DNA from: Lithodes maja
Lineage: Eukaryota > Arthropoda > Malacostraca > Decapoda > Lithodidae
Length of the DNA stretch: 64,000 nt
Direction of reading: 5' to 3'
Assembly (NCBI GenBank): GCA_037953745.1
Contig: JBAKBP010003143.1
Location: 95,693-159,692 of the forward strand
The notes beneath the pieces were generated by a model, which saw nothing but the letters and a program-made list of their open reading frames with translations, had not been told where the DNA came from and searched no databases. The first letter of the stretch is position 1. Every line of letters begins with the position of its first letter. Shown here in pieces: positions 31,731-44,215 of this stretch. A program made the translations under genes and the position numbers.

Positions 31731-34329
31731 GATGGCGTCGGGCTAGATACTGTTGTTGTGGCGTCGTTGACGCCGGGTGGCGCCACCTACCGCCCCATGA
31801 TAACAAAATGTGCGCGCGGCTTTCGAAAATCAAGCACGAAAGCAAGGGGCGTACATGAGGCCATCCGGGTTGCGCGGGCCGAGTATGTTATGGGCGTAGA
31901 TGAGGTCATCCGGGTTGGAGGGGTTAAAAGCCTGTGCCATATTGAACACCGTTCGCCACACTTCAGGGGACATTAGAGAGGGAGTAAGCACTGGTGACAT
32001 GACCACCTGATTCGCAATGCGATCAGGTAGCTTGCGAACTAAAGACATTCTGAGATCTTGTCTTGCTCGTACCGCCTCAAGCAAGGCGGTGCGTATGTCA
32101 CCCAAGGATTGGATTGACGACTGGAGGAGCAGTCGGGACAATTCAACCGATCTTCTGGCATCCGCATCTGCGATTGCCTGAGTGGACCGCAGTAAAGACT
32201 TAGCTACCTGTTGAGACACTATGTACTGGGAGAACAGGCGAAAAGCTTCCCCCCTGAGCCTAAATTCTCTGTCTAGGTGAGTAGGGGTAGGGGTAGTGAA
32301 AGGGTCTTTTAGCTCACAAAGATTAATTTTAGGGGCAGCTAGGAAAGAAAATAAAGCTGACGGGACTCCGCCTGCAGACCCTACAGGCATGGAGAACCAC
32401 GAATGAGTATCTTGAGGGATCTGGTGGGAAGATTTCGAAGTAAATGTGGTTGCAAAGTTTTGAGCCTCTATTTCCCAATCTACCCAAGGTCCTGGACCCA
32501 ACTGCCCCACCTTCAAAACTGGATTAGCTGCTTCGTCTGTGACGGTCTGTAAATCAAGTTCAGGAGTGAGAGCTGACAGAGTCTTAATATCATTAAACCC
32601 ATCCAGCTTAGACCAGTCTGAAAATAGTTTTGAAGCTGAGGCAGGGGGTAAAGCTGGCTTAGTAGCATACACAAAATAGTCCTGGTGATAATAACTAGGT
32701 ATAGCCTTGATGTTTACGTCTAGTACATTTCCCAAATTATCCAAGGCCCTTAATTTCTTTGATTTATTGCCTTGGATGACCCACTCATTCGGTACTGGGA
32801 GTTCCCTGACAAGGTAGGTTGGGCTAGCTCTGGTTTATTAGGGGTCAAAAGGACCCAAGACTCGTCTGGTCCATAAAGCAAGGGCATGGCTACCTTTCTG
32901 ATAGGTGCCTTGTTTAGAGGGGGTGGATTGACATCCGTGATGACCCTGACATTGGAAGTTGTCAATGCCGCCGTAGCAGGCTTAGTAGCTACTGATGTTG
33001 ACAGAGTGGGGGGGTTAGGGATCTTAGATAAAGCAATCGAAGTCATCAGAGGCCATACCGTAGAACTTGTCGTGGGAGCCCCCAAGTCGATTGTGGGGGT
33101 TTCCTGTTGTTGGCCAAAAAATTTAGATAAAGCCTGAGTAAGCAGCCCATTAATTTCTTGCGCAGTAACAAATAGATTTGAAGATGAACTTACAGGTGAA
33201 TCATTAATATCCTGCGCGGCGTCTAAGCCTGAGCCTGACTCTTGCCCTTCCATCTCCGAAATTATTGAAGCCTCGTCTTTCTCTTCCTGAGAAGATCCCT
33301 CCGAAGCTGGGGTACCTTGTTGCCAAGACAAGTCAGGAATAGAGGATGGGATCGCCGCGTCCCTGTGGACATCAGCTACTGTGTGACTCGTTTGAGTCGG
33401 ACGTGGGTGGTCGGACCCTGGCTGAGCAAACCGCCAAACACCGAGGCCCTGGCCTACACTCTCTTGAGAGTCTGACACATTATCACGAACTGAACCCCCT
33501 GAACTTTCCAATTCCAGGGTTAAAATATTTATGGGTAAATCCTCTTTAAGGACAGGCACCGCACTGGACCCTTGAGACCTAACACAAACTCTGTCTGGGG
33601 TAGAGGTACGATGAGAGGCACTAGAAACTGGTGAATGTAGGGAGGACTTTCGTTTGTGTGAATCCTTTTTGGAGGATTTATGGCTACGGTGTGACCGTGA
33701 ACTATTCTTTGATTTAGAGGATTCATCGCCATGACCACTGGTGGAACTTTCCGTCCTACTCTTCTTACTCGCCGGTGAAGAGGCAAGACTAGATGACTGT
33801 CGTCTGAGAGGTGACCTAGACCGAGATCTTGCCCGAGATGATGAGGCGGATACCGGGGGTGTAGGCTCTCGTGGACGTTTGGGTGTAGCCGCAGAAGATA
33901 CAAAACCCTGACCAGTCTCCGCCGGCTTATGACTCGTGACTCTAGAGGAACGTTTAGGGGGAGGGTGTTCAAATAGCAATTTATCCCAAAGAGGGACGTT
34001 GTCACATTGAAGTGATTTATGTGCAACAATCGTAGTGTAGGCTGACATCTGTTGCCTTACTTCTCTTAACGCTACTGCCGCGGTCTTATCATTATCGCAA
34101 AGGACCTTTACAGCTAATTGGGAGCAAAAAGAACAATTACGCATAACCCAGAGACCCCTTGAACGGTCTAGACATTTAACACACCTTATGCAAAGGGTAT
34201 GCGCAAAAATAGGGATACCGGCACAAGCAGGGGTAGTGCATAAAGCAAAGACTGGGGCCACGGTAGCCATGACAGAGACTGGTGGGGAAAACTACCGCCG
34301 GGTCTGTATTGGTCCGCCGGAGCCCAGCT

Positions 34330-35722
34330 CTGGAAAAAAAGAAAATTTCCAGGAATTAATGCTCATAAGGTTAATCCAACATGTTCGCACACAAGTGTTA
34401 ATAACCCACCGGATAACGAGATGTAATGACACAACGATCACAGCTCGCTACGCGGCGGGGTTTCAGAATATCTAAACAAATCTTTTGAAGAAAGTGAAGA
34501 ATACCCTCTGACATAATATCGGTCCAGCATGGCGATTATAGTCTTTCTGGTGGTGACTGTCTCAAGATTCAATATTGGAACAAAAACAACCCCCCATAAA
34601 GACGCCGGCCCTTGAAATATTTTTGTATAATAACACAGGGCAGGCTGACACGAGATCTGATTTCTAACGAATTGTCACAAAAAGATCGCCGTAAGTTTGA
34701 AGGCGGCGATACTTAAATGTATCACTGAATTAAGTAGTTAAATCGAAATTGAATTTGTAAATTCCTTATTTCCTCCAACTAGGAGCACCCGCCGGGTGTG
34801 AAAAAACGATATTAACCCTAATTGAACCTTCAATTGCCGTAAGTATAAAGGCGGCGATACATAAAGTATCGCTTAAAAATGGAATGGGTAATTTACTGAA
34901 TGACTTAGTTGTTTATCCCACCCTTCCAAGGTACACCCGCCGGGTGAGATGTCAAAACGTTAACCCCATAAGTTCCTGTCCCCACTTCTTTGTAAAAGAT
35001 CGCCGGGGAGGAAAGCCCTTAACAACAGCTAGGTTTTTCATGTGGTTTTGTAAAACCTGGTAGAAAAACTACATAACGTATGTTCGCAAGAACGACGTTT
35101 TATAGATGGGAACAGCCAATCCGCCGGGAATCAAAGGGGGCCTGAAACCAGGCACCAACAGAGACGCAGTCCTGGAGAGCCACAGACACCTCATCGCCGG
35201 GGACACAAGCCTGTGTTAAAACCACGTGTGGCCCAACACGGCTCTCGGCCGGATTTTTATCATGGTGAAACCGAGAAAAAACCCGCCGGAAGGACATCCA
35301 CCCCGATCAGACACCATCTGAACGTACACTGGACACGAAGGAAGCCACGCACGACTAACCTAAGTCCACACAATAATCCGTGGAATTAGCCAATACACAA
35401 CTAAACCAGGAAACAAACATAGTCCGAGGAATTAGCCAATACACAACTAAAACCCGGATACACATGACACAGTAGGGCATATTTATACATAATAAACAAT
35501 AACACTTGTACATGTGGCAAAGCTACGAGCGGCTGGCTAGGCCTAAGTAGACGGAATAGGAAATGTTGAAATATACACAAAACACTGGAAATATCACAAC
35601 AGGAACCACCGCCAACACACCACTGTAGAAAACTTCCGACAAAGGGAAGACTGACTCGGGACCCAGAAAAAACTTCACTAAGTGAAGAAAATAACACAGG
35701 GAACGTCAGAAGCAAAGCTTAC
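34330..35722 (-). other. Possible leader intron of DIRS copy B
   Basis: On the minus strand CTGATGAG|GTAAGC at 35722 is a strong 5' splice site. TTTCTTTTTTTCCAG at 34331-34330 is a strong 3' splice site just before gag. Copies A and E keep the acceptor CAG, and copy C has CGG. Copies C and E have GTAGC at the donor. The intron would remove the tandem leader repeats. This is inference only. Confidence 0.4.
34690..35000 (-). repeat. DIRS leader tandem units (copy B)
   Basis: Two units with GCACCCGCCGGGTGTG and ACACCCGCCGGGTGAG hairpins and the GGCGATAC segments, equivalent to those in copy A. Confidence 0.7.
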
Positions 35723-36039
35723 CTCATCAGAAAGATAAAAGGCAGCAATAATTAACGCGTAATGAAAGCCGCCTGCATCACAAGCTAACTAACTGTGAAA
35801 AAGTTCACATGTCCACAACAGGACCACGAGGGTACATCCGAAATAGATGCCCCAAACACACAACTCCAAATACACTGCACTGCGGGCAACCAGCCCAGGA
35901 CACTCCTGCTACGCATATCCTAACCTTACTCGATACATCCCGGAGTAAACAAATGAGAAAAAACTCACTAGGGACGCAACAAATGCGGAACCAGCGGAGC
36001 GTGGGGAGACACGTCCGGGCAGGCTGAGCGCAGAGAAGA

Positions 36040-36349
36040 GAAGGAGGAATGACGCCTGAATCAGCGTCTGGTCAGTGATCCACACAAGTACATCCACGAT
36101 ATGATGGAAAGCTTATTAGATAGTTATTCTTATTTTCTTTTTGTTTTTATTTTTTACGAAGTTTTTTCGTAGTGAGAACCCAATTCATAATGACTGAAGC
36201 CATGAGTGAGGTCGCGTGCGCTCATGATGAAGGCTCCTCAGTTTTTAAATGCTCTGCGCGGTAGATTCAAACTACGGCGGATTAGTGTTTGAAGAGGATG
36301 CCTTATGTAATAGGCATGTTCGTCAATGATGGAGGGGCCACTAATAAAT
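36040..36349 (-). repeat. DIRS left inverted terminal repeat, copy B
   Basis: It is the same sequence as the inner part of the right terminal repeat but inverted relative to the element, and it ends in GGAGGGGCCACTAATAAAT. The right repeat diverges after CAATGAT. Confidence 0.85.
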
Positions 36350-37945
36350 AAACCCCATTAACTAGTGGATATATTCCTAAAAATATAACCAAACATAAAT
36401 GAATTCTTGTACATTCGTAGAAGTACTGAACTCGTGTACTTATGCAGAAGTAATTACTGCAAAAGTAAAAGTCGTAGTTGCCACTACCGAGATTTCTCAA
36501 AAATCTATTGCTTCACAGCCAAAGCTACTTACAACAAGAATTGTCGTAACACAACTATTGGCCTTTAGCACAATTTCCTGCAATGAATACTACAGAGAAA
36601 TTTTATAATACAATGCCTACAACCAGTATCACAGCTCGTATGTTCCGAACACATACTCCGGAGGGGTCTAGGGTGTCCTATGTCACACTGACTGAACCCC
36701 CCCCCCCCCCCTTTTTCTTGAAATTAAACAAAACGTGACTAAAAGGGCCACCTAGACCCTCTGCCGTAAAGCTACACATGGCAAGGAAGGTTTGTCCAGA
36801 GCTACTGAAAGGTATCGAGGCAAAAACTCCTGATTAGAGGCCCAGAACTGTGTGGACGTAATAACTTCCACCGAAAGATTAATAAGGAAACGTAAAGAGG
36901 CTGTCCCCTTGCGTAAATCGTGGGTCTTACCCACAACGCCGGGATGCTTCTCTTTAAAGTCCTCGACCAAGGGAGAAGCCAGTGTACGCTCCATCAATCG
37001 TTCAACCGGACTTGCGACCCATAAAGCACCCTGCTGATTTAGAGGTGCCACTCTTAAATATTTGGTTAGAGCTTGCACTGGGCAACAAAGATGGTGCACC
37101 TTTCCCCTGTTTAACGCCGGCACCGTGAACTCTGAAAACACGTGTTCACTGTGCTCAATCTCGGCTATGAATCCTGGGGAAGGTGCAATGTGAATACACT
37201 CATGAAGCCTATCAAACCTGAGGCAACTAGGTGCGTTGCTCATCGCCGCCAGCTCAGATACTCTGTTCCCGGTAGCCAAAGCCACAAGGAATACTGCCCT
37301 TTTGTAAAATCTGCAGTCTTTGGTACATACGGGAACGAGAATAACGACGATGCTTTGTCCAGAGACCATGTAGGCCCGAGCTGACGGGGAGGTGGGCGGA
37401 GTCCAAAACCTGCCCACATAAATCACTTTCAGATAAATGTTTCCGCATGAACAGATAAATTAAATAATAAACAACCAACGCCACCGAGGGCACAGTTTGT
37501 TTTTGTTCTAAGAATCCGAGACGTAAAAGCTTTCCAATGCGATTGAAACTGTCCCTTTGTAGACTGGGTATATTGATTCGTGAATATCCTGGTCACGTCG
37601 CTACCACAAGGTGCCAGCCACTTGGCCTCCTGAATGTCCAAAATGAACAAGTCCGCGAGGTCTCTAGGTTGCCAACTGTGTTCTAAGTGGAACAACCCGA
37701 CCAGGAGGGACACTGGGTGCGGGCACCACGTGTTCAAATGCTGGTACCATACTGCGCCGGCCACAGGGGCGCGATTAGCGAGACTACGCCTCGCTAATCC
37801 TGTAGTTTGTTGACTACGTGGCACATTAGAGACGCGTCTGGCGGCGGAAAAGAGATAAATGGAACTCAACCTGTTCTCGTCCGTCATCAGAGCGTCAGGT
37901 CCGCCCGCCGGCGTTATCGTCCGGCGGGTGAGGTACGACTGTGAG
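36350..37945 (-). pseudogene. DIRS copy D, degraded YR and end of RT region
   Basis: The 3' UTR continues to the hairpin at 36664-36759. The YR is readable as VALATGNRVSEL, THDLRKGTA and FLPRYLSVALDK, with several indels. Upstream (37429-37945) are pieces of the MT-like end. Similarity stops near 37945. It is older than copy B by number of lesions and because copy B lies inside it. Confidence 0.8.
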
Positions 37946-38180
37946 TATCGCCATACACCTTGGCTGTGGCTGTCCCTCGCTTGCGAGCTCGGTATACTCC
38001 CTGAACAGGAGCCCTCGTCCGAGTCCCGTAAAGGTTTATGATAATTAAAAGCTCCCATAGCTCATTAACACATTGAAAGCAGAGCTGGTGAGCAAAATCA
38101 TAAAGTATACTAATTAATTTAATTTATATTTAATTGTATTAAAATAAATTACTATAAATAAACACAATATTATCATAATA

Positions 38181-39017
38181 CAGTAAACTTCCGTTAATCC
38201 GACGACCGATGATTCGAATCTCCCAATAGTCCGAATTTTTCAATTTGAGGCCAAATCCGAATTCTCCCGATGGTCCGAATTTCAAGAAGTCCCAAAGTCC
38301 CCTTTTTGAGGCATTAGGCCACTCAAATGACACATAATGGAGCACACACATATCATATGTTCATGAATTCACTTTAAAAGTTTACCATTGTCATTGTAGC
38401 CTATTACCTACTTCAAAACATTCAGATTAATGGTCAAAGGAATCTGCTGATATAAACGTCTTCTTCTTCTTCCGTCTACTAGCAAGTTTGTCTTGCTCTT
38501 TAAGATCAGAATATGTGGTTCGGGAAGTAATGCCTTAACAACGGCACCTCCCTGAGAAGTTCTTGTAATTTTACATCCAAAGGTGCATTTTCAAGCTCAA
38601 GACTGAATGAATCAGTCTTGAGCTTGAAAATGCACCTTTGGATGTAAAATTACAAGAACTTCTCAGGGAGGTGCCGTTGTTAAGGCATTACTTCCCGAAC
38701 CACATCTGATCTTAAAGAGCAAGACAAACTTGCTAGTAGACGGAAGAAGAAGAAGACGTTTATATCAGCAGATTCCTTTGACCATTAATCTGAATGTTTT
38801 GAAGTAGGTAATAGGCTACAATGACAATGGTAAACTTTTGAAGTGATTTCATGAACATATGATATGTGTGTGTGCACCATTGTGTCATTTGGGTGGCCTA
38901 ATGTCTCGATGTTTTCGTCATACACAGGTTCATAGGGGTAAAGTCCGATAATCCGAAAAAACCACTAATCCGAACGAGGGCCGGTCCCCTGCCCTTCGGA
39001 TTAACGGAAGTTTACTG
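38181..39017. mobile_element. pogo/Tigger-like foldback element
   Basis: TA flanks at 38179-38180 and 39018-39019. The ends are CAGTAAACTTCCGTTAATCC and its inverse. The interior is a near-perfect palindrome with arms of about 295 bp meeting at 38606 and 38612 around a 5-base spacer (ATGAA). The outer 110 bases of the two arms differ. No transposase is encoded. Confidence 0.85.
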
Positions 39018-39779
39018 TATAATCATAGAAAATATATATGTTTATTATGATTCAGCTATTAAATTATTTCATTAACAAATAAAAATAAGATAGGGCTACC
39101 TGAGCTTAACGGCGTTGAACATACAGCAATGAGAGGTTCAAGTGCCGACACGACAGAGACTGGGGGAAAACTACCCCGCCCCCGGGAACTACCTGGTCAC
39201 CTGGTGCAACACCGGTAATCCGCCCTGGAAAGAGAATTTTCCGGGGATTAATGCTCATAGGGTTAAACCCAAAAAACGGTACAAATTATGTGCCTCAAAA
39301 CCGCCGGTCAACGAACCGTAGCACTCCACCACTACTTTTCGTTGTCCTTTAGTATCATATTAAAGATTTCAGCATATCTTTACCTGTCCAGAAGATTTAA
39401 GCATATCTTCTGAATCCTCATAAAGATGAAGCATATCTTTATTAAAGATGAAGTCTTTCAAGTAACCCTTTACACTTGAAACACTAGTAAGATTCCGGCA
39501 TCTTTTTATCCCATAAAAAGTCTAAGCCTATCTTAATCTCTAATCTGGCGTCACCCAGAAGCCCTCATAGATCGCCGTCTTGAAAGCCGTGATACCCTAT
39601 TGTATCAATCAATTGTTTGGCAAATTATCTCGAATCGCAAATCCGTTAATATAACCACCCGAAGGTACAACCGCCGGGTTTTATATACAAGGACCCCAAT
39701 GGAAATACGCCTAACGGCCTTATTGGGCTATCCTTAGTTGGAATTATGCAAGGCTGGTACATGTCATATTTATAACAAA
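39018..39779 (-). other. DIRS leader fragment of another subtype
   Basis: It contains ACAGAGACTGGGGG, GAGAATTTTCC and GGATTAATGCTCAT, the gag-proximal leader, followed by a leader unit with CAACCGCCGGGTTTTATAT at 39667-39690. The part from 39362 to 39720 is repeated at 42436-42770. No coding frame is kept. Confidence 0.6.
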
Positions 39780-40761
39780 CAGTAAACTTCCGTTAATCCG
39801 AAGGGCAGCGGACCGGCCCTCGTTCGGATTAGTGGATTTTTCGGATTATCGGACTTTACCCCTATGAACCTGTGTATGACGAAAACATTGAGGCATTAGG
39901 CCACCCAAATGACACAATGGTGCACACATACATATCATATGTTCATGAAATCACTTCAAAAGTTTACCATTGTCATTGTAGCCTATTACCTACTTCAAAA
40001 CATTCAGATTAATGGTCAAGGAATCTGCTGATATAAACGTACACCATATGTCCGCATCGTCTTCTTCTTCTTCCGTCTACTAGCGAGTTTGTCTTGCTTT
40101 TGAAGATCAGATCAGATGTGGTTCGGGAAGTAATGCCTTAACAACGGCACTTCCCTGAGAGGTTCTTGTAATTTTCCTTTTGTGATTTTCCTTATTTGAC
40201 ATGCTCTGTTATATTATATTGTATTGAAAGCACCCTTGTCTTGTTGTCTTGAAAGCACCCTTGGGATGCTCCGATCACTGAACTATAAATAGTAGCGTAT
40301 CGGAACGTCCAAAGGTGCATTTTTAAGCTCAAGAAAGGTGCGTTTCAAGCTCAAGACTGAATGCGCTTGCAGAAAAATGCGGTGCAAGCCAGTAGCGCAT
40401 TGGAGCGTCCCAAGGATGCGTTCAAGAGAAAAACAAACTCTCTAGCAGACGATGTGGAAGAAGAAGAAGAAGAAGGTGTTTACGTTTATATCAGTAGCTT
40501 CCTTTGACCATTAATCTGAATGTTTTGAAGTAGGTAATAGGCTACAATGACAATGGTAAACTTTTAAAAGTGAATTAATGAACATATGATATGTGTGTGC
40601 TCCATTATGTGTCATTTGAGTGGACTAATGCCTCAAAAAGGGGACTTTGGGACTTCTTGAAATTCGGACCATCGGGTGAATTCGGATTTGGCCTCAAATT
40701 GAAAAATTCGGACTATTGGGAGATTCGAATCATCGGTCGTCGGATTAACAGACTTTTACTG
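39780..40761. mobile_element. pogo/Tigger-like element, second copy
   Basis: The ends are CAGTAAACTTCCGTTAATCC and, inverted, CAGTAAAAGTCTGTTAATCC. TA follows at 40762-40763, but AA precedes it. It lies in the opposite orientation to the element at 38181 and has a longer, less symmetric centre with repeated AAAGGTGC and AAGCTCAAGA words. Confidence 0.8.
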
Positions 40762-40795
40762 TACTAATGTGGTACCAACTCTGTAAATTGCTAAC

Positions 40796-40803
40796 TGAAT
40801 AAA

Positions 40804-40836
<33 letters not shown>
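40796..40836. repeat. ATT microsatellite
   Basis: About twelve ATT units next to the pogo-like element. Confidence 0.9.
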
Positions 40837-40839
<3 letters not shown>

Positions 40840-40840
40840 C

Positions 40841-43800
40841 AAACCAATTATACCTCCCCAGACCTCTTTGTAAAAAGGTCGGCGAGGTAAAGACCAAACA
40901 AACAGACAGCATTGTTTCAATGGCTTTGAAAAGCAGAGAAAACCAAGGCCAACAGGTGTCAGCCTGATCACCTAGAAAACTGAGTGGAGCCCCCCTCGAC
41001 GGGAATAACTCAGGAAGCCTGATCCCAGGCTCGACCATAGAAAACGCAGTTTCTGATGAGCCCTCAAGCGACCAAACTCGTCGGAGTAACTTACCTATTT
41101 TAGCCATCCTGACTAAAACACGGTAAACAAAAACGGTGTTCTCGGAGCAACGAGAAAAACACCGGAAAGGTAACCCACACTAAACTATACATTACAGGAG
41201 GGCGTAATGCATAAAGCAATGAATAACACAGGAAGCCTGCTCCCAGGCTCGACCACAGAAAACGCAGTTTCTTATGAGCCCTCAAGCGACCAAACTCGTC
41301 GGGGTAACTTACCTATTTTGAGCCATCCTGACTAAAACTCGGTAAACAAAAACGGTGTTCTCGGAGCAACGAGAAAAAACGCCGGAAAGGTAACCTACAC
41401 CAAACGAGACATTTTAACACATTTCATACAAAGGGTGTGCGCAAAAATAGGGATACCTGGACAGGAGGGCGTAAAGCAAAAACCGGGGCAAAGGTAGCCA
41501 TGACAGAGACTGGTGGGATAATTACTCCAGGTTCTGCATAGACCCACCGGGACCCAGCTCTGGAAAAAAAGAAAATTTCCAGGAATTAATGCTCATAAGG
41601 TTAACCCAAACATGTTCGCACACAAGTGTTAAATAACCCGCCGGGTAACGAGACGTAATACTCAACGACGACAGCTCGCTACGCGGTGGGGTTTCCTAAG
41701 TAAAATATTTCAGAATATCTTAATTTGTCCAAAAGATTTATGAATACCCTCTGACATAATATATAAAGACCAGCATGGCATTTATAACTGATGAAGTCTT
41801 TCCGGTGGTGTTTGTTTCAAGATTCAATTTTGGAAAAAAAAAACTAAAAAAGACGCCGGCCCCCGAATTATCTCGTAGATAAAAAACTGGGAAGCCTGAC
41901 AAATATACGAGATCTAACTTCTCCCGAAGTATCTTTTTAGATCGCCGTATGTTGAAGGCGGCGATACAAAACGTATCCCTCAATTGTCTGGTTAACTAAC
42001 TGAATCGTAAATTTGTTATTCCCATCCCTCCAAGGAGCACCCGCCGGGTGTGAATATTAGTTTTAAAAAACGTTAACCCCAATTGTGCCCTAAAGCGCCG
42101 TATGTTGAAGGAGGCGATACACAATGCATCCCTCAATTGTCTGGTCAACTAAACTGAATTTTGCAAATTCGGGCATCCCACCCTTCCAGGTTGCACCCGC
42201 CGGGTGATTTAAAGTTTAAAAGTTAACCCCAAATGTTCCTAACCCCACTTCTTTGTAAAAGATCGCCGGGGAGGAAATACAAAGATCGCGAATTGCAAAT
42301 CAGTCAATATAACCACCCAAAGGTACAACCGCCGGGTTTTATACGCAATGTCAAACCAATTGTACCTGCCCCAGACCTCTTTGTAAAAAGGTCGCCGGGA
42401 GGGAAAGACTAAACAAACAAACGGCATTGTTTCAATGGCTTATTAAAGATTTCAGCATATCTTTCACCTGTCCAAAAGAATTAAGAATAACTTCTTAATC
42501 CTCATAAAGATGAAGCATATCTTTATTAAAGATGAAGTCTTTCAAGTATCCCTTTACACTTGAGACACTAGAAAGATTCAGGCATCTTTTTATCCCATAA
42601 AAAGTCTAAGCCTATCTTAATCTCTAATCCGGCTTCTCCCAGAAGCCCTCATAGATCGCCGTCTTGAAGGCCGTGATACCCTATTGTATCAATCAATTGT
42701 TTGGCAAATTATCTCGAATCGCAAATCCGTTAATATAACCACCCGAAGGTACAACCGCCGGGTTTTATATGCAATATCAAACCAATTATACCTCTTTGTA
42801 AAAAGGTAGCCGGGAGGTAAAGACCAAACAAACAGACAGCATTGTTTCAATGGCTTTGAAAAGCAGAGAAAACCAAGGCCAACAGGTGTCAGCCTGATCA
42901 CCTAGAAAACTGTGTGGAGCCCCCCTCGACGGGAATAAACCAGGAAGCCTGATCCCAGGCTCGACCATAGAAAACGCAGTTTCTGATGAGCCCTCAAGCG
43001 ACCAAACTCGTCGGGGTAACTTACCTATTTTAGCCATCCTGACTAAAACTCGGTAAACAAAAACGGTGTTCTCAGAGCAACGAGAAAAACGCCGGAAAGG
43101 TAACCCACACTAAACTATACATTACAGGAGGGCGTAATGCATAAAGCAATGAATAACACAGGAAGCCTGATCCCAGGCTCGACCACAGAAAACGCAGTTT
43201 CTTATGAGCCCTCAAGCGACCAAACTCGTCGGGGTAACTTACCTATTTTGAGCCATCCTGACTAAAACTCGGTAAACAAAAACGGTGTTCTCGGAGCAAC
43301 GAGAAAAAACGCCGGAAAGGTAACCCACACCAAACGAGACATTTTAACACATTTTATACAAAGGGTGTGCGCAAAAATAGGGATACCTGAACAGGAGGGC
43401 GTAATGCATAAAGCAAAAACCGGGGCAAAGGTAGCCATGACAGAGACTGGTGGGATACTTACTCCAGGTTCTGCATAGACCCGCCGGGACCCAGCTCTGG
43501 AAAAAAAGAAAATTTCCAGGAATTAATGCTCATAAGGTTAACCCAAACATGTTCGCACACAAGTGTTAAATAACCCGCCGGGTAACGAGACGTAATACTC
43601 AACGACTACAGCTCGCTACGCGGTGGGGTTTCCTAAGTAAAAGATTTCAGAATATCTTAATTTGTCCAAAAGATTTATGAATACCCTCTGACATAATATA
43701 TAAAGACCAGCATGGCGTTTATAACTGATTAAGTCTTTCCGGTGGTGTTTGTTTCAAGATTCAATTTTGGAAGAAAAAAATAAATAAAAAAGACGCCGGC

Positions 43801-44215
43801 CCCCGAATTATCTCGTAGATAAAAAACTGGGAAGCCTGACAAATATACGAGATCTAACTTCTCCCGAAGTATCTTTTTAGATCGCCGTATGTTGAAGGCG
43901 GCGATACAAAACGTATCCCTCAATTGTCTGGTTAACTAACTGAATTGTAAATTCGTTATTCCCACCCTTCCAGGGAGCACCCGCCGGGTGTGAATATTAG
44001 TTTAAAAAACGTTAACCCCAATTGTGCCTTAAATTGCCGTATGTTGAAGGAGGCGATACACAATGCATCCCTCAATTGTCTGGTCAACTAAACTGAATTT
44101 TGCAAATTCGGTCATCCCACCCTACCAGGTTGCACCCGCCGGGTGATTTAAAGTTTAAAAGTTAACCCCAATTGTTCCTAACCCCACATCTTTGTAAAAG
44201 ATCGCCGGGGAGGAA
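40841..44215 (-). repeat. Tandem duplication of DIRS leader plus gag start (element E)
   Basis: AAACCAATTATACCTC at 40841 and 42779, and CACCAAACGAGACATTTTAA near 41397 and 43328, show a period of about 1.93 kb. Each unit contains a duplicated 200-bp module with GGTAACTTACCTATTTT (TAG|GTAAGT on the element strand), a gag start (ATG at 41501 and 43438) cut after about 32 codons, and two CGCCGGGT leader units. The first unit is expanded by the pogo-like insertion just before it. Confidence 0.75.

Larger units (their letters stand above)
27640..31923 (-). mobile_element. piggyBac element PB3, apparently complete
   Basis: TTAA flanks at 27636-27639 and 31924-31927. The ends are CCCTCCAGCCCCGG and, inverted, CCCCTCCAACCCGG. 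Length 4,284 bp. The transposase frame is intact. Two direct copies of AACCCGGATG.CCTCAT.TACGCCC lie near the right end. It is a different subfamily from PB1 and PB2. Confidence 0.93.
27374..34270 (-). pseudogene. DIRS gag-like protein, copy B, frameshifted and split by PB3
   Basis: Start ATG 34270 (MATVAPV). The first 495 or so codons are open and include the Cys-rich N-terminus and the RS-like region. A missing G near 32804 (TCAGGGAACTCC against TCAGGGGAGCTCC in copy A) shifts the frame. The middle part continues at 32744-31928. PB3 then interrupts it at a TTAA, and the Arg/Gly-rich tail lies at 27635-27374. Copy B shows which codons were sense at the stop codons of copies A and C. Confidence 0.85.
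23401..36349 (-). mobile_element. DIRS retrotransposon copy B, complete ends
   Basis: Both terminal repeats are present (right 23401-23751, left 36040-36349) and the ICR is 23824-23930. Gag, RT and YR are readable on the minus strand. PB3 sits in gag at 27640-31923. Without PB3 the element is about 8.7 kb. Defects: one extra T in RT near 26940, one missing G in gag near 32804, and the PB3 insertion. The YR looks intact. The element lies in the 3' UTR of copy D. Confidence 0.9.

Noticed and set aside
40745..43037. Small MAKIG frames as a repeated host gene
   Set aside because: They lie in duplicated DIRS leader modules and end within 120 codons without a known domain.
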